Positions 17,154 through 26,281 of a stretch of DNA of 64,000 nt are shown here, piece after piece. Position numbers and translations under genes: made by a program. Origin of the DNA: Actinoplanes octamycinicus (lineage in GTDB: Bacteria; Actinomycetota; Actinomycetes; Mycobacteriales; Micromonosporaceae); the NCBI RefSeq assembly GCF_014205225.1, contig NZ_JACHNB010000001.1, forward strand, positions 6,677,501 to 6,741,500, read 5' to 3'. The notes under the pieces were generated by a model, which worked only from the letters and a program-made list of their open reading frames with translations, had not been told where the DNA came from and did no database searches. How positions within the stretch are numbered: the stretch's first letter is position 1; each line of letters starts with the position of its first letter.

Positions 17154-18514
17154 CCGCGCCCGCGTTGACGCAGCGCCCGGCGAGCACGACCGCGCTGACC
17201 GAGCGCCCGGAAGGACGCCCGGCGAGCAGGGCGGCGCTGGCCGAGCGGCCGACCGCGGAGATTCTGGAGCACCTGTCCACGCTGGCCCGCGGCGCGACCG
17301 GGCACGCCGCCGCGGCCGCCGCCCTGGAACTGGCCGCCGAGGTGACACCGACCGGCAAGCGCCGGCTGCTCACCCTGGCGGCCGCCGACGCGCAGCTCGC
17401 GGGGGAGCCGGGACGGGCGGCCGAGCTGCTGCGGCGGGCGGCCGCGACCGGCGAACCGGCACCCGCCGCGCAGGTGGGCGTCGACGAGTCGGTCGCGGCC
17501 GCCCGGCGGGAGATGGCCTTCGGCCGGTTCCGGCGGGCGGAGCGGGAACTGGCCACGACGGCGAGCCGGCTCTGGGCCGGTGGGGTGATCGTCCGGCTGC
17601 CGGCCGTGCTCGCGCTGCGCAGCTGGGCACTGGCCCGGGCCGGCAACCTGGCGGCCGCGTCCGCGGACGCCGAGCAGGCGCTCGCCCTCGCTCGGCTGAC
17701 CGAGAACGTCCCGGTGGCGGCGCGGGCCCATCACACCCGGTTGCTGCTCGGTGTGCTGCGCGGCCGGTCCGGCGCGGCCGCCGACTCGCACCGGGAGGCG
17801 GAGGCCGGACTCGCGGCGGGACCCGGCGTACCGAAGCGGATCGATCCGGTCAGTGCTGGACTGGAACTGCTCGCGGACCTGGCCGCGTGCCGGCCCGGCG
17901 ACCTCGCCGGACCGGCGGAGGTCGCCGCGGAGTTCCTTCCCGACCTGCTGGAATGCCGGCTGATCCGGGACCGCGGACTGAGCGACGAGGACCTGTACAC
18001 GCTGCGCGGGCTGACCAGTTCGGCGCCGGCGCCGATCGCCGCGAACGCGTGGCGGGTGCTCGGGCTGACCGCCCGGGACGGCGCCAACGACTGCTTCGCC
18101 CGGGCCGCCCGGCTGCACGCCACGATGGATCTGCCGTTCGACAACGCGCGGGTGCACCTGTCGTACGGGGAAAGGCTGCGCCGCGACGGTGACCGCCGGG
18201 CGGCGCGCAACCAGCTGCGGACCGCGCGGGACGGGTTCGCCCGGCTCAACGCGGTGCCCTGGGCACAGCGCGCCGAACGCGAGCTGACCGGCACCGACGA
18301 GCGTCGCGCCGGGCGCGCGCCGACCGGGCTGACCCCGGCGGAGTACCAGGTGGCGCGGATCGTCGCGACCGGAGTGTCCACCCGGGAGACCGCGGCCCGG
18401 CTGTTCCTGAGTCCGAAGACCGTCGAGTTCCACCTCGGCCGGGTGTTCCGCAAACTCGGCGTCACCAGCCGCGCGCAGCTCGCGCACGTCTTCCCGGAGC
18501 TGTCCGGGCAGTAA
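17150..18514 (+). CDS. LuxR-family regulator without ATPase domain
   Basis: The 454-residue protein ends in a LuxR/GerE helix-turn-helix (about 390-450: 'LTPAEYQVARIVATG', 'SPKTVEFHLGRVFRKLGV'). The remainder is alpha-helical with TPR-like character. No Walker A motif is present, so it resembles the C-terminal half of a LAL regulator. Residues 5-35 contain short near-repeats (ALTQRP, ALTERP, ALAERP). Start ATG 17150 overlaps the upstream stop. The full LAL regulator follows 12 bp downstream, so the two probably act on related promoters. Confidence 0.82.
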   Translation: MTAPALTQRPASTTALTERPEGRPASRAALAERPTAEILEHLSTLARGATGHAAAAAALELAAEVTPTGKRRLLTLAAADAQLAGEPGRAAELLRRAAATGEPAPAAQVGVDESVAAARREMAFGRFRRAERELATTASRLWAGGVIVRLPAVLALRSWALARAGNLAAASADAEQALALARLTENVPVAARAHHTRLLLGVLRGRSGAAADSHREAEAGLAAGPGVPKRIDPVSAGLELLADLAACRPGDLAGPAEVAAEFLPDLLECRLIRDRGLSDEDLYTLRGLTSSAPAPIAANAWRVLGLTARDGANDCFARAARLHATMDLPFDNARVHLSYGERLRRDGDRRAARNQLRTARDGFARLNAVPWAQRAERELTGTDERRAGRAPTGLTPAEYQVARIVATGVSTRETAARLFLSPKTVEFHLGRVFRKLGVTSRAQLAHVFPELSGQ

Positions 18515-18526
18515 ATACTGCTGTGT

Positions 18527-21460
18527 ATGGCAGCCTGGAAAGGCTTCGTGGGGCGGGCGGCGGAGCTGGCCGCCCTCGCCGAGGCGCTCGACGACGCCGC
18601 CCGCGGTGATCCGCGGACGGTGCTGATCGCCGGTGAGGCCGGGGTCGGCAAGACGCGGCTGCTCGACGAGTTCGAGACCCGGTGCGCCGGCCACGATCTG
18701 CTGGTCGCCCGGGGTGCCTGCGTGTCGGTCGGGGCCGGCGAGCTGCCCTACAGCCCGTGGCTGGCCGCGATGCACGCGGTCGAGGCGGAGGTCGGCGCGG
18801 CGGCCCTGGTCGAGGGCGCCGGTGGCGGGCAGGCGGCACTGTCCGCGCTGATCCCGGCGCTGACCGATTCCGGTCACCCGCGGGAGGGTGGTCAGCTGGC
18901 CCGGGCGCACCTGTTCTCGCTGTTCCTGGAGATGCTCGGCCGGCTCGCCGGGCAGCGGCCGCTGGTGCTGCTGCTCGAAGACCTGCACTGGGCGGACACC
19001 TCGTCGCTGGACCTGCTGCTGTTCCTGAGCCGCAACCTGCGGCACGTCCCGGTGCTGCTGGCCGGCACCTTCCGCACCGACGAGCTGGACGAGGACTCCC
19101 GGCACCGGGTGGTGATCGGCGAGCTGATCCGCGGCCGCGGCACCGGCTACCTGGAGCTGAACCGGTTCGACCGGACCGAGCTGGGCGTCTTCCTGCGCGC
19201 GTCGGGCGGCGCGGTCTCCGATCGGGTGATCACCAAGGTGCACGAGCGGTCCGGCGGCAACGCCTTCCTGGCCCAGGAGATCCTCGCCGCCGAGCAGCGC
19301 AACCCCGGCGGCCCGGTCCCCGACCACCTGCGTGACCTGCTGATGATGCGGGTCGAGGGGCTGTCCGAGGAGGGACAGCAGGTGGTCGGCGTGGTCGCGG
19401 CGGCCGGCCGCCCGGTGTCCGGGGCGCTGCTCGAAGCGGCCAGCGGACTGCCCGGTCCGGCACTGCGGTCCGGTTTGCGCGACGCGGTGGCCAGGCAGGT
19501 CCTGGTCCGTACCACCGAGGAGCGGTTCCAGCTGCGCCATTCGCTCACCGCGGAGACGTTCTACCAGGACCTGCTCCCGGGCGAGCGGGCCGGACTGCAC
19601 CGGGCGGTGGCCGCCGCGCTGTCCGCCACGGCCGGCCCGGACGCGTCGCCGGTGGTCCAGGCCGAGCTGGCGCACCACTGGTTCCACGGCCGCAAGGACG
19701 ACGACGCGCTGTTCTGGACGCTGCGGGCGGCCCGGTCGGCGGCGGTGGTGCACGCCTACGCCGAGGCCCGCCGGCAGTACGGCCGGGTGCTGGAACTGTG
19801 GCGGCGGGTCCCGGACGCGTTCAAGCTCTGCGAGACCACCTATCCGCGGCTGCTGGACGAGGCCGCCGAGGTGCTCGACTACGCCGGCGACCCGCAGCGT
19901 GCGGTGGAGCTGACCGGCGAGGCGATCCAGGTGGTCGGCGTCGACGGCGACCCGCAGGTCCTGGCGGCGCTGCACGAGCACCTGGCCCGGCTGCGCTGGC
20001 GGGCGCACGACACACCCGGGGCGGTCGACTCGGCGCGCAAAGCGATCGCGCTGCTGGACGGGGTGCCGCAGTCGCCGCTGCAGGCCCGGGCCGGGGCCAC
20101 CTTCGCCCGGGTGCTGATGCTCAGCGGCCACTACCGGCAGGCGCTCGCCGAGGGCACCGCCGCGCTGGCCGTCGCCACCGCTCCGGTCGAACGCGGCTAC
20201 CTGCTGGTCACCCTCGGGACGGTGCGGTTCCTGCTGGGCGAGCGGGAGGCCGGGGTGGAGCAGCTGTGGGAGGGGCTGGCGCTGGCCGAGAGCACGGACA
20301 GCAAGGAGAACATCCTGCGGGCGTACACGAACCTGTCCTACTGCCTGCAGATGCTGAACCGGCTCGACGAGGGACTGGAACTGGCCCGCCGCGGCTGTGA
20401 CCTGGCGGCCGGCTTCGGGATGCGGATGACCACCGGGACGGTGCTGGTCGGCAACGCCGCGGACATCCTGCTCGACCTGGGACGCTGGGACGAGATCGAG
20501 AAGCTGATCGGCGAGGTGCTGCCCGACGAGGCCGCCGACGACCTGCCGCTCTACCTGCAGTACGTCCGGGCCGAGGTGTTCGTCGCCCGGGACGAGCGGG
20601 GCGCGGCCCGGGACATCCTCGACCGGGTGATGAGCGGTTCGGCGGGCAAGACCGATCAGGACTTCGTCGGGCACGTGTACGCGGCGCTCGGCGCGCTGGA
20701 GATCGCCGACGGGAACTGGCGGGCCGCGCGCCGGGCCGTCGACGAGGGACTGGCCAAACTCGGCGACGGCGAAGGGGTGTTCCCGGCGCTGCGACTGGCG
20801 GTCTGCGGGCTGCAGGCGGCCGGCGAGGCGGTCGCCAAGCACGCCACCCGGGAACGCTGGCAGGCCTGGGCGAGCCTGCTCGCCGAGCGGGCCGACGCGA
20901 GCCTGGCGGCGTTGCGGGCACCGAGCGGCGGGCGGGCGCTGCCGGTCGCCGAGGCGCTCGCCCGGGTGGCCGAGGCGGAGCTGCGACGGATCCGCGGCGA
21001 GCCGCAGGAGGAAGCCTGGAGCGAGGTCGCCCGGACCTGGGCGGAACTGGGCCATCCGTACCCGGAGGCGCAGGCCCGGCTGCGGCTGGCGGCCTGCTTG
21101 CTGCGGCGCGGGGCGACCGCCGCGCTGCACCGGGAGCTGACCACGGCGGCCCGGCTGGCCGCCGGGCTCGGTGCCCGGCGGCTCATCCGCGAGCTGGACG
21201 CGATGGCCGCGATGGCCGGGGTCTCGCTCCAGCCGGACGCCGCGCCACCGGCCGGCGACGACGGCGCGGACTGGGGGCTGACGCCGCGGGAGACGCAGGT
21301 GCTCGACCTGATCGCGCTCGGTTACACCAACGGGCGGATCGCCCGCAGCCTGGACATCGCGGAGAAGACGGTGAGCGTGCACGTCTCCAACATCCTGGCC
21401 AAGCTCGGCGCGGCGAACCGGTGGGAGGCGGCGCTGATCAAGCGGGGGCAGGCTTCCTGA
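18527..21460 (+). CDS. LAL-type LuxR regulator (AAA ATPase plus HTH)
   Basis: A 977-residue protein with the standard large ATP-binding LuxR plan. Walker A GEAGVGKT is at about 36-43 and Walker B 'LLLEDLHWAD' at about 148-157. A long TPR-like helical region spans 380-880. The LuxR HTH is at about 910-970 ('LTPRETQVLDLIALG', 'IAEKTVSVHVSNILAKLG'). LAL proteins activate catabolic or secondary-metabolite operons in response to a ligand. Targets are unknown; the leftward papain-like gene and divergent subtilase are the nearest candidates. It ends 27 bp from the convergent peptidase gene. Confidence 0.9.
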   Translation: MAAWKGFVGRAAELAALAEALDDAARGDPRTVLIAGEAGVGKTRLLDEFETRCAGHDLLVARGACVSVGAGELPYSPWLAAMHAVEAEVGAAALVEGAGGGQAALSALIPALTDSGHPREGGQLARAHLFSLFLEMLGRLAGQRPLVLLLEDLHWADTSSLDLLLFLSRNLRHVPVLLAGTFRTDELDEDSRHRVVIGELIRGRGTGYLELNRFDRTELGVFLRASGGAVSDRVITKVHERSGGNAFLAQEILAAEQRNPGGPVPDHLRDLLMMRVEGLSEEGQQVVGVVAAAGRPVSGALLEAASGLPGPALRSGLRDAVARQVLVRTTEERFQLRHSLTAETFYQDLLPGERAGLHRAVAAALSATAGPDASPVVQAELAHHWFHGRKDDDALFWTLRAARSAAVVHAYAEARRQYGRVLELWRRVPDAFKLCETTYPRLLDEAAEVLDYAGDPQRAVELTGEAIQVVGVDGDPQVLAALHEHLARLRWRAHDTPGAVDSARKAIALLDGVPQSPLQARAGATFARVLMLSGHYRQALAEGTAALAVATAPVERGYLLVTLGTVRFLLGEREAGVEQLWEGLALAESTDSKENILRAYTNLSYCLQMLNRLDEGLELARRGCDLAAGFGMRMTTGTVLVGNAADILLDLGRWDEIEKLIGEVLPDEAADDLPLYLQYVRAEVFVARDERGAARDILDRVMSGSAGKTDQDFVGHVYAALGALEIADGNWRAARRAVDEGLAKLGDGEGVFPALRLAVCGLQAAGEAVAKHATRERWQAWASLLAERADASLAALRAPSGGRALPVAEALARVAEAELRRIRGEPQEEAWSEVARTWAELGHPYPEAQARLRLAACLLRRGATAALHRELTTAARLAAGLGARRLIRELDAMAAMAGVSLQPDAAPPAGDDGADWGLTPRETQVLDLIALGYTNGRIARSLDIAEKTVSVHVSNILAKLGAANRWEAALIKRGQAS

Positions 21461-21487
21461 GGCTGCCTTCGCTTGTTGCCGGCCTGA

Positions 21488-22384
21488 TCACATGATGTTG
21501 CCGCCGCGCCAGCGGTGGTTGAAGGCCGGCATCGCACCCGGGCGGTCCGAGGTGCGCAGCTCGAACAGGTCCTGGGTGAGCTGCTCGCGCAGCGGCGGGT
21601 TGCCCTCCAGCGCGGACGGCTGCACCACCGTGTAGGCCTCCTCGGCGTAGGTGAGCAGGAACTCCGGTGACAACCGGCGAACCCGGCCGGCGCTCAGGCA
21701 GAAGAACTCCCGCTGCGAATACCCGGTGATCGCGACGCAGTGGCTGGACAGGCTGCCCGGGGTGGCGTCGTAGACCGGGCCGTAGCCGGGCACGTACCAG
21801 GCGTCGCGCGGCACACCCTTGCCGTCCTTGATCGACTGGGGCAGGGCCAGGCCGATCAGGACGCCGCCGAACCGCAGCACCGCCTCGCGGACCTGGTCCA
21901 GGTTGCGCGGCTCGATCTCCAGGAAGGCGCGGGCGTCGGGCAGCAGGCCGGCCAGCGGCCGCTCCTGGTTCACCCACAGCTTCAGGGCCAGCAGCAGGCT
22001 GGCGCCGAAGTCGTTCTGCGCCTTGCGCCGACCGGAAACGGTCGAGTGCTGGTCGCGGCCACGGGTCCCGCGGTGGAACGGCGACACCTTCTCGTAGATC
22101 TTGAGGGTGTCCTCCAGGGTCGGCGTGTACTGCTCCTTCGCCGCCGCGTACCAGGACTGGGCGAGCAGGGCCATCGCGGCCGGCACGCAGTTCTGGAATC
22201 CGACCTCGCCGAGCGGCTCGCCGGCGGCCAGGTCGACCCGCAGGTCGCCGAGGTGGAAGCGGCTGTCGGGCTGCAGGCCGTACGCCGGGGTGTCCGGCGG
22301 CTGATCCAGATATTGCAGATACTGGCTCATCTGCAGGGTGCGGATGTCGGTCTCGGCGGCCAGACGGCCGGCCAGAGCGTCCAT
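21488..22384 (-). CDS. Papain-like (C1-type) cysteine peptidase homologue, cytoplasmic
   Basis: A 298-residue protein with no signal peptide. 'GFQNCVPAAMALL' (Cys66, with Gln64 before it) looks like the C1 nucleophile helix, and 'SLSSHCVAITGYS' (His215) looks like the C1 His strand. The following segment keeps the C1 layout, but the usual NSWG reads LSAG, so the catalytic Asn appears lost. Assignment is by motif order only. ATG 22384 has GGAAGGA upstream. It is divergent from the subtilase gene at 22637, with repeats between them. Activity and substrate are unknown; it could be the partner or target of the subtilase. Confidence 0.6.
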   Translation of the reverse strand: MDALAGRLAAETDIRTLQMSQYLQYLDQPPDTPAYGLQPDSRFHLGDLRVDLAAGEPLGEVGFQNCVPAAMALLAQSWYAAAKEQYTPTLEDTLKIYEKVSPFHRGTRGRDQHSTVSGRRKAQNDFGASLLLALKLWVNQERPLAGLLPDARAFLEIEPRNLDQVREAVLRFGGVLIGLALPQSIKDGKGVPRDAWYVPGYGPVYDATPGSLSSHCVAITGYSQREFFCLSAGRVRRLSPEFLLTYAEEAYTVVQPSALEGNPPLREQLTQDLFELRTSDRPGAMPAFNHRWRGGNIM

Positions 22385-22406
22385 GTCGGATCCTTCCTCG
22401 TCCTCA

Positions 22407-22505
22407 CTTCGCTTCGCGCTCGTTGCGCGTGTCCTCGTTGGGGCGTCTCTTCGCTTCGCGCTCGTTGGGCGTGTCATCGCTCCGTGGTCGTTGGGCGTGT
22501 CATCG
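22407..22505. repeat. ~42-bp direct repeats in the divergent peptidase promoter region
   Basis: A 31-bp segment at 22407-22437 recurs with two mismatches at 22449-22479, and its latter half recurs again at 22480-22505 (core CGTTGGGCGTGTCATCG). It lies between the divergent papain-like and subtilase genes and so could carry operators, or be intergenic repeat DNA typical of this genome. Confidence 0.85.
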
Positions 22506-22636
22506 CTTGGCTCACTGAGCGTGCTGAGGCTAACGCCGATCGTGGTCCGTGGCGCTGCCGGATCTGCGACAGCCGCCGATGTATCTGCCCGGTCCGGCAC
22601 CGGCTCTCTTCCTGGCAGAGGGGAAGGACAACCGAT

Positions 22637-23923
22637 ATGTCGATGGACAAGTTCGAGCCGCGGCTGGTCGAGGCGATCGGCGCGGAGACCGCACGGGCCC
22701 GGGTACGCGGATTCGCCGCGACCGAGGTCACCGAGGGGCAGAAGTTCGAGGTCACCATCTCGCACCACGAGGCGCTGTCCGCGCCCGAGGGCCACGGCGG
22801 CCCGGCCGGCCTGGAGCAGTTGCAATTGCAGGCGCAGGCCAGCCAGCAGCCGATCATCGACCGGATCGACGGGCTCGGAGTGAACGCGCGTCGGCACACG
22901 CTGACCAACGCGGTCACCGCCGAGCTCACCCCGGCCCAGATCGAGCAGGTGGCCCAGCTCGACGAGGTGAAGCTGGTCCGGCTGGAACGCCTCGACAAGG
23001 TGACCGCGATGGATCAGAGCGTCGCGGTGATCGAGGCACGCGAGGCCTGGGAGGAATTCCGGACCGCCGGGTCCGGGGTACGGGTCGCGGTGCTGGACAC
23101 CGGCATCGACGGCAGCCACCCGGCGCTGTCCGGCAAGGTGGTCGACGAGTTCAGCACGGCCGGCGAACCGGTCAGCGTGCCCGGCGACCACGGCACCCAC
23201 TGCGCCGGCACGATCGCCAGCAACGACGCGGTCTACCGCGGGGTCGCCTGGCAGGCCGACCTGATCAACATCAAGGTGCTGACCGCGGCCGGCATGGGCA
23301 CGCCGGCCGGTGTGGTCGACGGCCTGGAGCAGGCGGTCCGCCGCAACGCGCAGGTGGCGAGCCTGAGCCTGGGCTGGAGCGAGATCTTCCACGGATGGGT
23401 GTGCAACGACGCCGACTGCATCCTGTGCCAGGCCGCCGACAACGCGTCCCGGCTCGGCGTGACCGTGGTGGTCGCGGCCGGCAACGAGGGCAACGTGGGC
23501 GCGCCGACCGGGCAGCTGAACATCCGGCACCCCGGGGCGGCCCGCCGGGTGATTACCGTGGGAGCGGTGGACAAGGGCAAGCAGCTGGCCGCGTTCTCCA
23601 GCATCGGACCGGGTAGCGGGCGGGTCGGGCCGGGCAGCCCGATCCGACTGACCAAACCGGACCTGGCCGGTCCCGGCGTGGACATCGTCTCGTCGGTGCT
23701 CGGCGGCGGGTTCGCCTCGTTCAACGGCACGTCGATGGCGACCCCGCACGTGGCCGCGGTCGCCGCGCTGGTGATCGAGCAGAACCCCGGGATCCGGCCG
23801 ATGGTGGTCAAGAAGCTCCTCGAGGACACCGCGGAGCGGCTCTCCTACGGACCGAACGAGACCGGGTACGGCCTGGTGAACGCGTTCGCCGCGATGCTGC
23901 CGATCCTGGGCAAGGCGGCGTGA
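22637..23923 (+). CDS. S8 subtilisin-like serine peptidase without signal peptide
   Basis: A 428-residue protein. Residues 30-120 resemble an inhibitor-I9 propeptide ('HTLTNAVTAELTPAQIEQVAQL'-like, shown in part). The catalytic domain follows with Asp154 (VLDTGIDGSHP), His185 (GDHGTHCAGT), oxyanion Asn283 (AAGNEG) and Ser366 (NGTSMATPHVAA). No signal peptide or membrane segment is visible, so it appears to act in the cytoplasm or leave by another route. A CX4CX2C cluster (Cys256, 261, 264) sits in a loop and could bind metal. Start ATG 22637 follows GGAAGGA at nine bases. It is coupled by a four-base overlap to a stand-alone I9-like gene. Confidence 0.88.
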   Translation: MSMDKFEPRLVEAIGAETARARVRGFAATEVTEGQKFEVTISHHEALSAPEGHGGPAGLEQLQLQAQASQQPIIDRIDGLGVNARRHTLTNAVTAELTPAQIEQVAQLDEVKLVRLERLDKVTAMDQSVAVIEAREAWEEFRTAGSGVRVAVLDTGIDGSHPALSGKVVDEFSTAGEPVSVPGDHGTHCAGTIASNDAVYRGVAWQADLINIKVLTAAGMGTPAGVVDGLEQAVRRNAQVASLSLGWSEIFHGWVCNDADCILCQAADNASRLGVTVVVAAGNEGNVGAPTGQLNIRHPGAARRVITVGAVDKGKQLAAFSSIGPGSGRVGPGSPIRLTKPDLAGPGVDIVSSVLGGGFASFNGTSMATPHVAAVAALVIEQNPGIRPMVVKKLLEDTAERLSYGPNETGYGLVNAFAAMLPILGKAA

Positions 23924-24222
23924 GCGCCGACAAGGTGGACCCCGCGATCCTCCGGGTGGAGGGGGATCGCGGGGTGCCGGTCGTCATCGAGCTGCACGCC
24001 GTGGCGGCCGGGGAGGCGGGGCTGGCCGGGCTCGCCGAGCAGGTGCACGACGCGCAGGCCGGCGTCTTCGAGCACCTGAACCGGCTCGGCGTGACCGGCG
24101 CGCGCGGGTTGACGCTCACCAACGCGGTGGTGGTCACGCTCAGCAGGGATCAGATACTGGAGATGGCAGCCCGCTCCGACGTACGAAAAATCCTCCTCGA
24201 CGAACCGAGACAGGTCACCTGA
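23920..24222 (+). CDS. Stand-alone inhibitor-I9-like protein
   Basis: This 100-residue protein matches the prodomain of the subtilase directly upstream: 'LTLTNAVVVTLSRDQILEMA' here against 'HTLTNAVTAELTPAQIEQVA' there, followed in both by a strand ending in a conserved 'V(K/R)'. I9 propeptides fold their protease and then block its active site. A separate copy in the same operon (GTGA overlap at 23920-23923) suggests a diffusible inhibitor or chaperone for the S8 enzyme, that is, an immunity function. GTG start. No secretion signal. Confidence 0.75.
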   Translation: MSADKVDPAILRVEGDRGVPVVIELHAVAAGEAGLAGLAEQVHDAQAGVFEHLNRLGVTGARGLTLTNAVVVTLSRDQILEMAARSDVRKILLDEPRQVT

Positions 24223-24593
24223 CCGCTCCGGAGCCGCCGCCTGTGCCGCACCGCTCCCGGCTTCGTCCTCGGTCCCGTCCTCTGCCGCGCCTCCGGCTCC
24301 GCCCTCCGCCGCGCCCCCGGCTCCGCCCTCCGCTGCACCTCCGCTCCGCCCTCCGCCGCGCCCCCGGCTCCGCCGTCCGCTGCACCCGGCGCCGTCCACC
24401 GCTGCACCTCCGCTCCGCCCTCCGCCGTGCGCTCAGTTCCCGCCTCGGCGCGCTGTCGGCCCCGGCCACGCGCCGCCTCGGTGTCGCTCGGTGAAACCGC
24501 GCGTGAACGTTTCCCGCGGCGGGCTCCGCGCACAGCGGATCCCGCGCCCCGGGCGTGTTCTCTACGACGAGCACCCGACGGGGGAGGAAATGC
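24223..24593. other. Gene-free interval with degenerate repeats
   Basis: No credible gene; frames here only give low-complexity Ala/Gly/Arg/Pro translations. It holds the repeat block 24297-24432 and the promoter of the sigma factor operon. Confidence 0.6.
24297..24432. repeat. Degenerate ~47-bp repeats, pyrimidine-rich
   Basis: A unit beginning CTCCGCCCTCCGCCG recurs at 24297, 24344 and, after a small insertion, 24413. The top strand is almost purely C/T/G with CTCCGC motifs. It lies downstream of the solo-I9 gene. Confidence 0.8.
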
Positions 24594-25112
24594 ATGGAGT
24601 TCGAGGAGTTCGCGGCCGCGCGGTCACCCGCCTTGCTGCGCTACGCGATGCTGCTCAGCGGGAACCGGGAGGAGGCCCGCGACATCGTCCAGGAGGTCCT
24701 GGCCAGGGCGATGTTGAAATGGCCCAGAATCACCTCCGCTGGTGAGCCGCACGCCTACGTCCGCCGGATGGTGACCAACGAGTTCCTGTCGCTGCTGCGG
24801 CGCCGCCGCCGACTCTCCTTCGTCCCTTTGGAGCAACGCGATCTCGACGGTCCGCACGCGCCCGTGACGCCCGCTCATCAGGTCGCCGACGACGAACTGT
24901 GGCATCTGCTCGGCACCCTGCCCAGGCAGCAGCGCGCGGTGATCGTGCTGCGCTACTACGAAGGCCTCAGCGACCAGGAGATCGCCGACGTGCTCAACTG
25001 CAGCCCGGGCACCGTGCGTGGGTACGCCAGCCGGGCCCTCGCCACCCTTCGGATCGAACTGGTCGACACCTCCGCCGGATATCCGGCCATCGCTCATGGG
25101 GGAGCACTGTGA
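24594..25112 (+). CDS. SigE-family RNA polymerase sigma factor
   Basis: The 172-residue ECF-type sigma factor has region 2 ('LLRYAMLLSGNREEARDIVQ') and region 4 ('LPRQQRAVIVLRYYEGLS', 'NCSPGTVRGYASRAL'). It matches the SigE family common in actinomycetes, which are usually encoded with a membrane partner. ATG 24594 has GGGGAGGA at 24581-24588. The stop overlaps the next gene's start by one base (TGATG). A GTGAAC...GTTTCC stretch 90 bp upstream could be part of an autoregulated promoter; this is not established. Confidence 0.88.
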   Translation: MEFEEFAAARSPALLRYAMLLSGNREEARDIVQEVLARAMLKWPRITSAGEPHAYVRRMVTNEFLSLLRRRRRLSFVPLEQRDLDGPHAPVTPAHQVADDELWHLLGTLPRQQRAVIVLRYYEGLSDQEIADVLNCSPGTVRGYASRALATLRIELVDTSAGYPAIAHGGAL

Positions 25113-26221
25113 TGCGGACTCTGGAAGACCTGCGGGAAACCCTGGACCGGCACGCCGGCGACACCCCGGCGGACGGTCGTCTGCTGCCTGACGTGCGGGG
25201 GCGGGCGGCTCGCCTGCGCCGCCGCCGCACGATCACGCGGGGCGTGGCGCTGGGCGCGGCAGTAGCGGTCGCGGCGGGCGTGAGCCCCTTCGTCCTCCGG
25301 TCTCCGTCGCCGGATCCGGCGCCTGCCGCGGGGCGAACCGTCACCCGCACCCCCGCTCAGACGAGCATCGCCCTGGCCGACGGCTCCCCGTTCATGATCC
25401 TCAACCGGGAGAGCACGGCGACCGGGCAGCACGTGACGGTCCGCAACATCGGTGACGTGCAGGCGAAGCATCCGGGTGAGGCGGGGCTCAACCCCGGCGG
25501 AGAGGTGCTCGCCTTCGAACCGGGCGCCTTCGACCCGGAGACCTTGAGAAAGGGGACCCCGGTAACGATCGGCGCGCACCAGGGCTGGTACGTCCCGCAG
25601 CTGCACGTCGGGGCCGAGAACTCCAACTTCGACGGCTCGTGGGTCGGCTGGCGCGACGAGACCGGCATGTGGGTGCTGGTCGGCACGCTCGGCCCCAGCA
25701 AGCGCGACGATCTGGTGGCGGTGGCCCGCGACGTGCGGATCGTCGAGGCCTCCGACGCGATCGCGCCGATCCGGCTCGGCTGGGTGCCGCCCGGACTGAA
25801 GATCCAGTGGGCCTCGGGGAATCCGTCGAAGACCGGGGGCTTCGGCGCGTCCTTCAAGCTCGGTTATGACGGGGAGAAGGGACCGGACCTGTCCTATTTC
25901 CCGAGACGCGACGCGGTGACGGCCCTCGCACTGCAGGTCGGCTCGCAGAGCCCGGACTGGCTGAACTATCAGCACGAGCTGGACGGCCAGAAGCCGGAGA
26001 AGATCAATGGGGCGGAGGTGTGGTACCTGCCGCGGCCCAACGGTCTTTTCGACAGCCCGGAACCGGGGGCGGACATGATCGTCCGTTTCGGTGGGTGTGT
26101 GGCGACCCTGCACGTCCGCGACAGGGCCCAGATCACCGAGGCCGACCTGGACCGCATGCTGCAGAACGCCACCCTCGGCACCTGCGATGACGCCGAGGAC
26201 TGGCAGCCCTTGCTGGACTGA
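25112..26221 (+). CDS. Single-pass membrane protein, putative anti-sigma partner
   Basis: A 369-residue protein: a short cytoplasmic N-terminus rich in Arg ('RGRAARLRRRRTITRG'), one membrane segment (about 43-62), and a large extracellular part with a Pro/Ala linker and two globular stretches. This arrangement and coupling to a SigE-family sigma gene are typical of the partner proteins of these sigma factors. No zinc-type anti-sigma motif is visible in the N-terminus, so anti-sigma activity is inferred from context only. Start ATG 25112 overlaps the sigma stop. Confidence 0.7.
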   Translation: MRTLEDLRETLDRHAGDTPADGRLLPDVRGRAARLRRRRTITRGVALGAAVAVAAGVSPFVLRSPSPDPAPAAGRTVTRTPAQTSIALADGSPFMILNRESTATGQHVTVRNIGDVQAKHPGEAGLNPGGEVLAFEPGAFDPETLRKGTPVTIGAHQGWYVPQLHVGAENSNFDGSWVGWRDETGMWVLVGTLGPSKRDDLVAVARDVRIVEASDAIAPIRLGWVPPGLKIQWASGNPSKTGGFGASFKLGYDGEKGPDLSYFPRRDAVTALALQVGSQSPDWLNYQHELDGQKPEKINGAEVWYLPRPNGLFDSPEPGADMIVRFGGCVATLHVRDRAQITEADLDRMLQNATLGTCDDAEDWQPLLD

Positions 26222-26281
26222 AGCGGTCGCGCCCGAGCCGGCGTCGCCGCGCGCCCGCAGCTCGCGTGGCGCGACCCTCGA

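Noticed and set aside
17069..21382. A 1437-codon minus-strand frame over the LuxR genes
   Set aside because: Low-complexity translation; the plus-strand LuxR genes have full motif sets.
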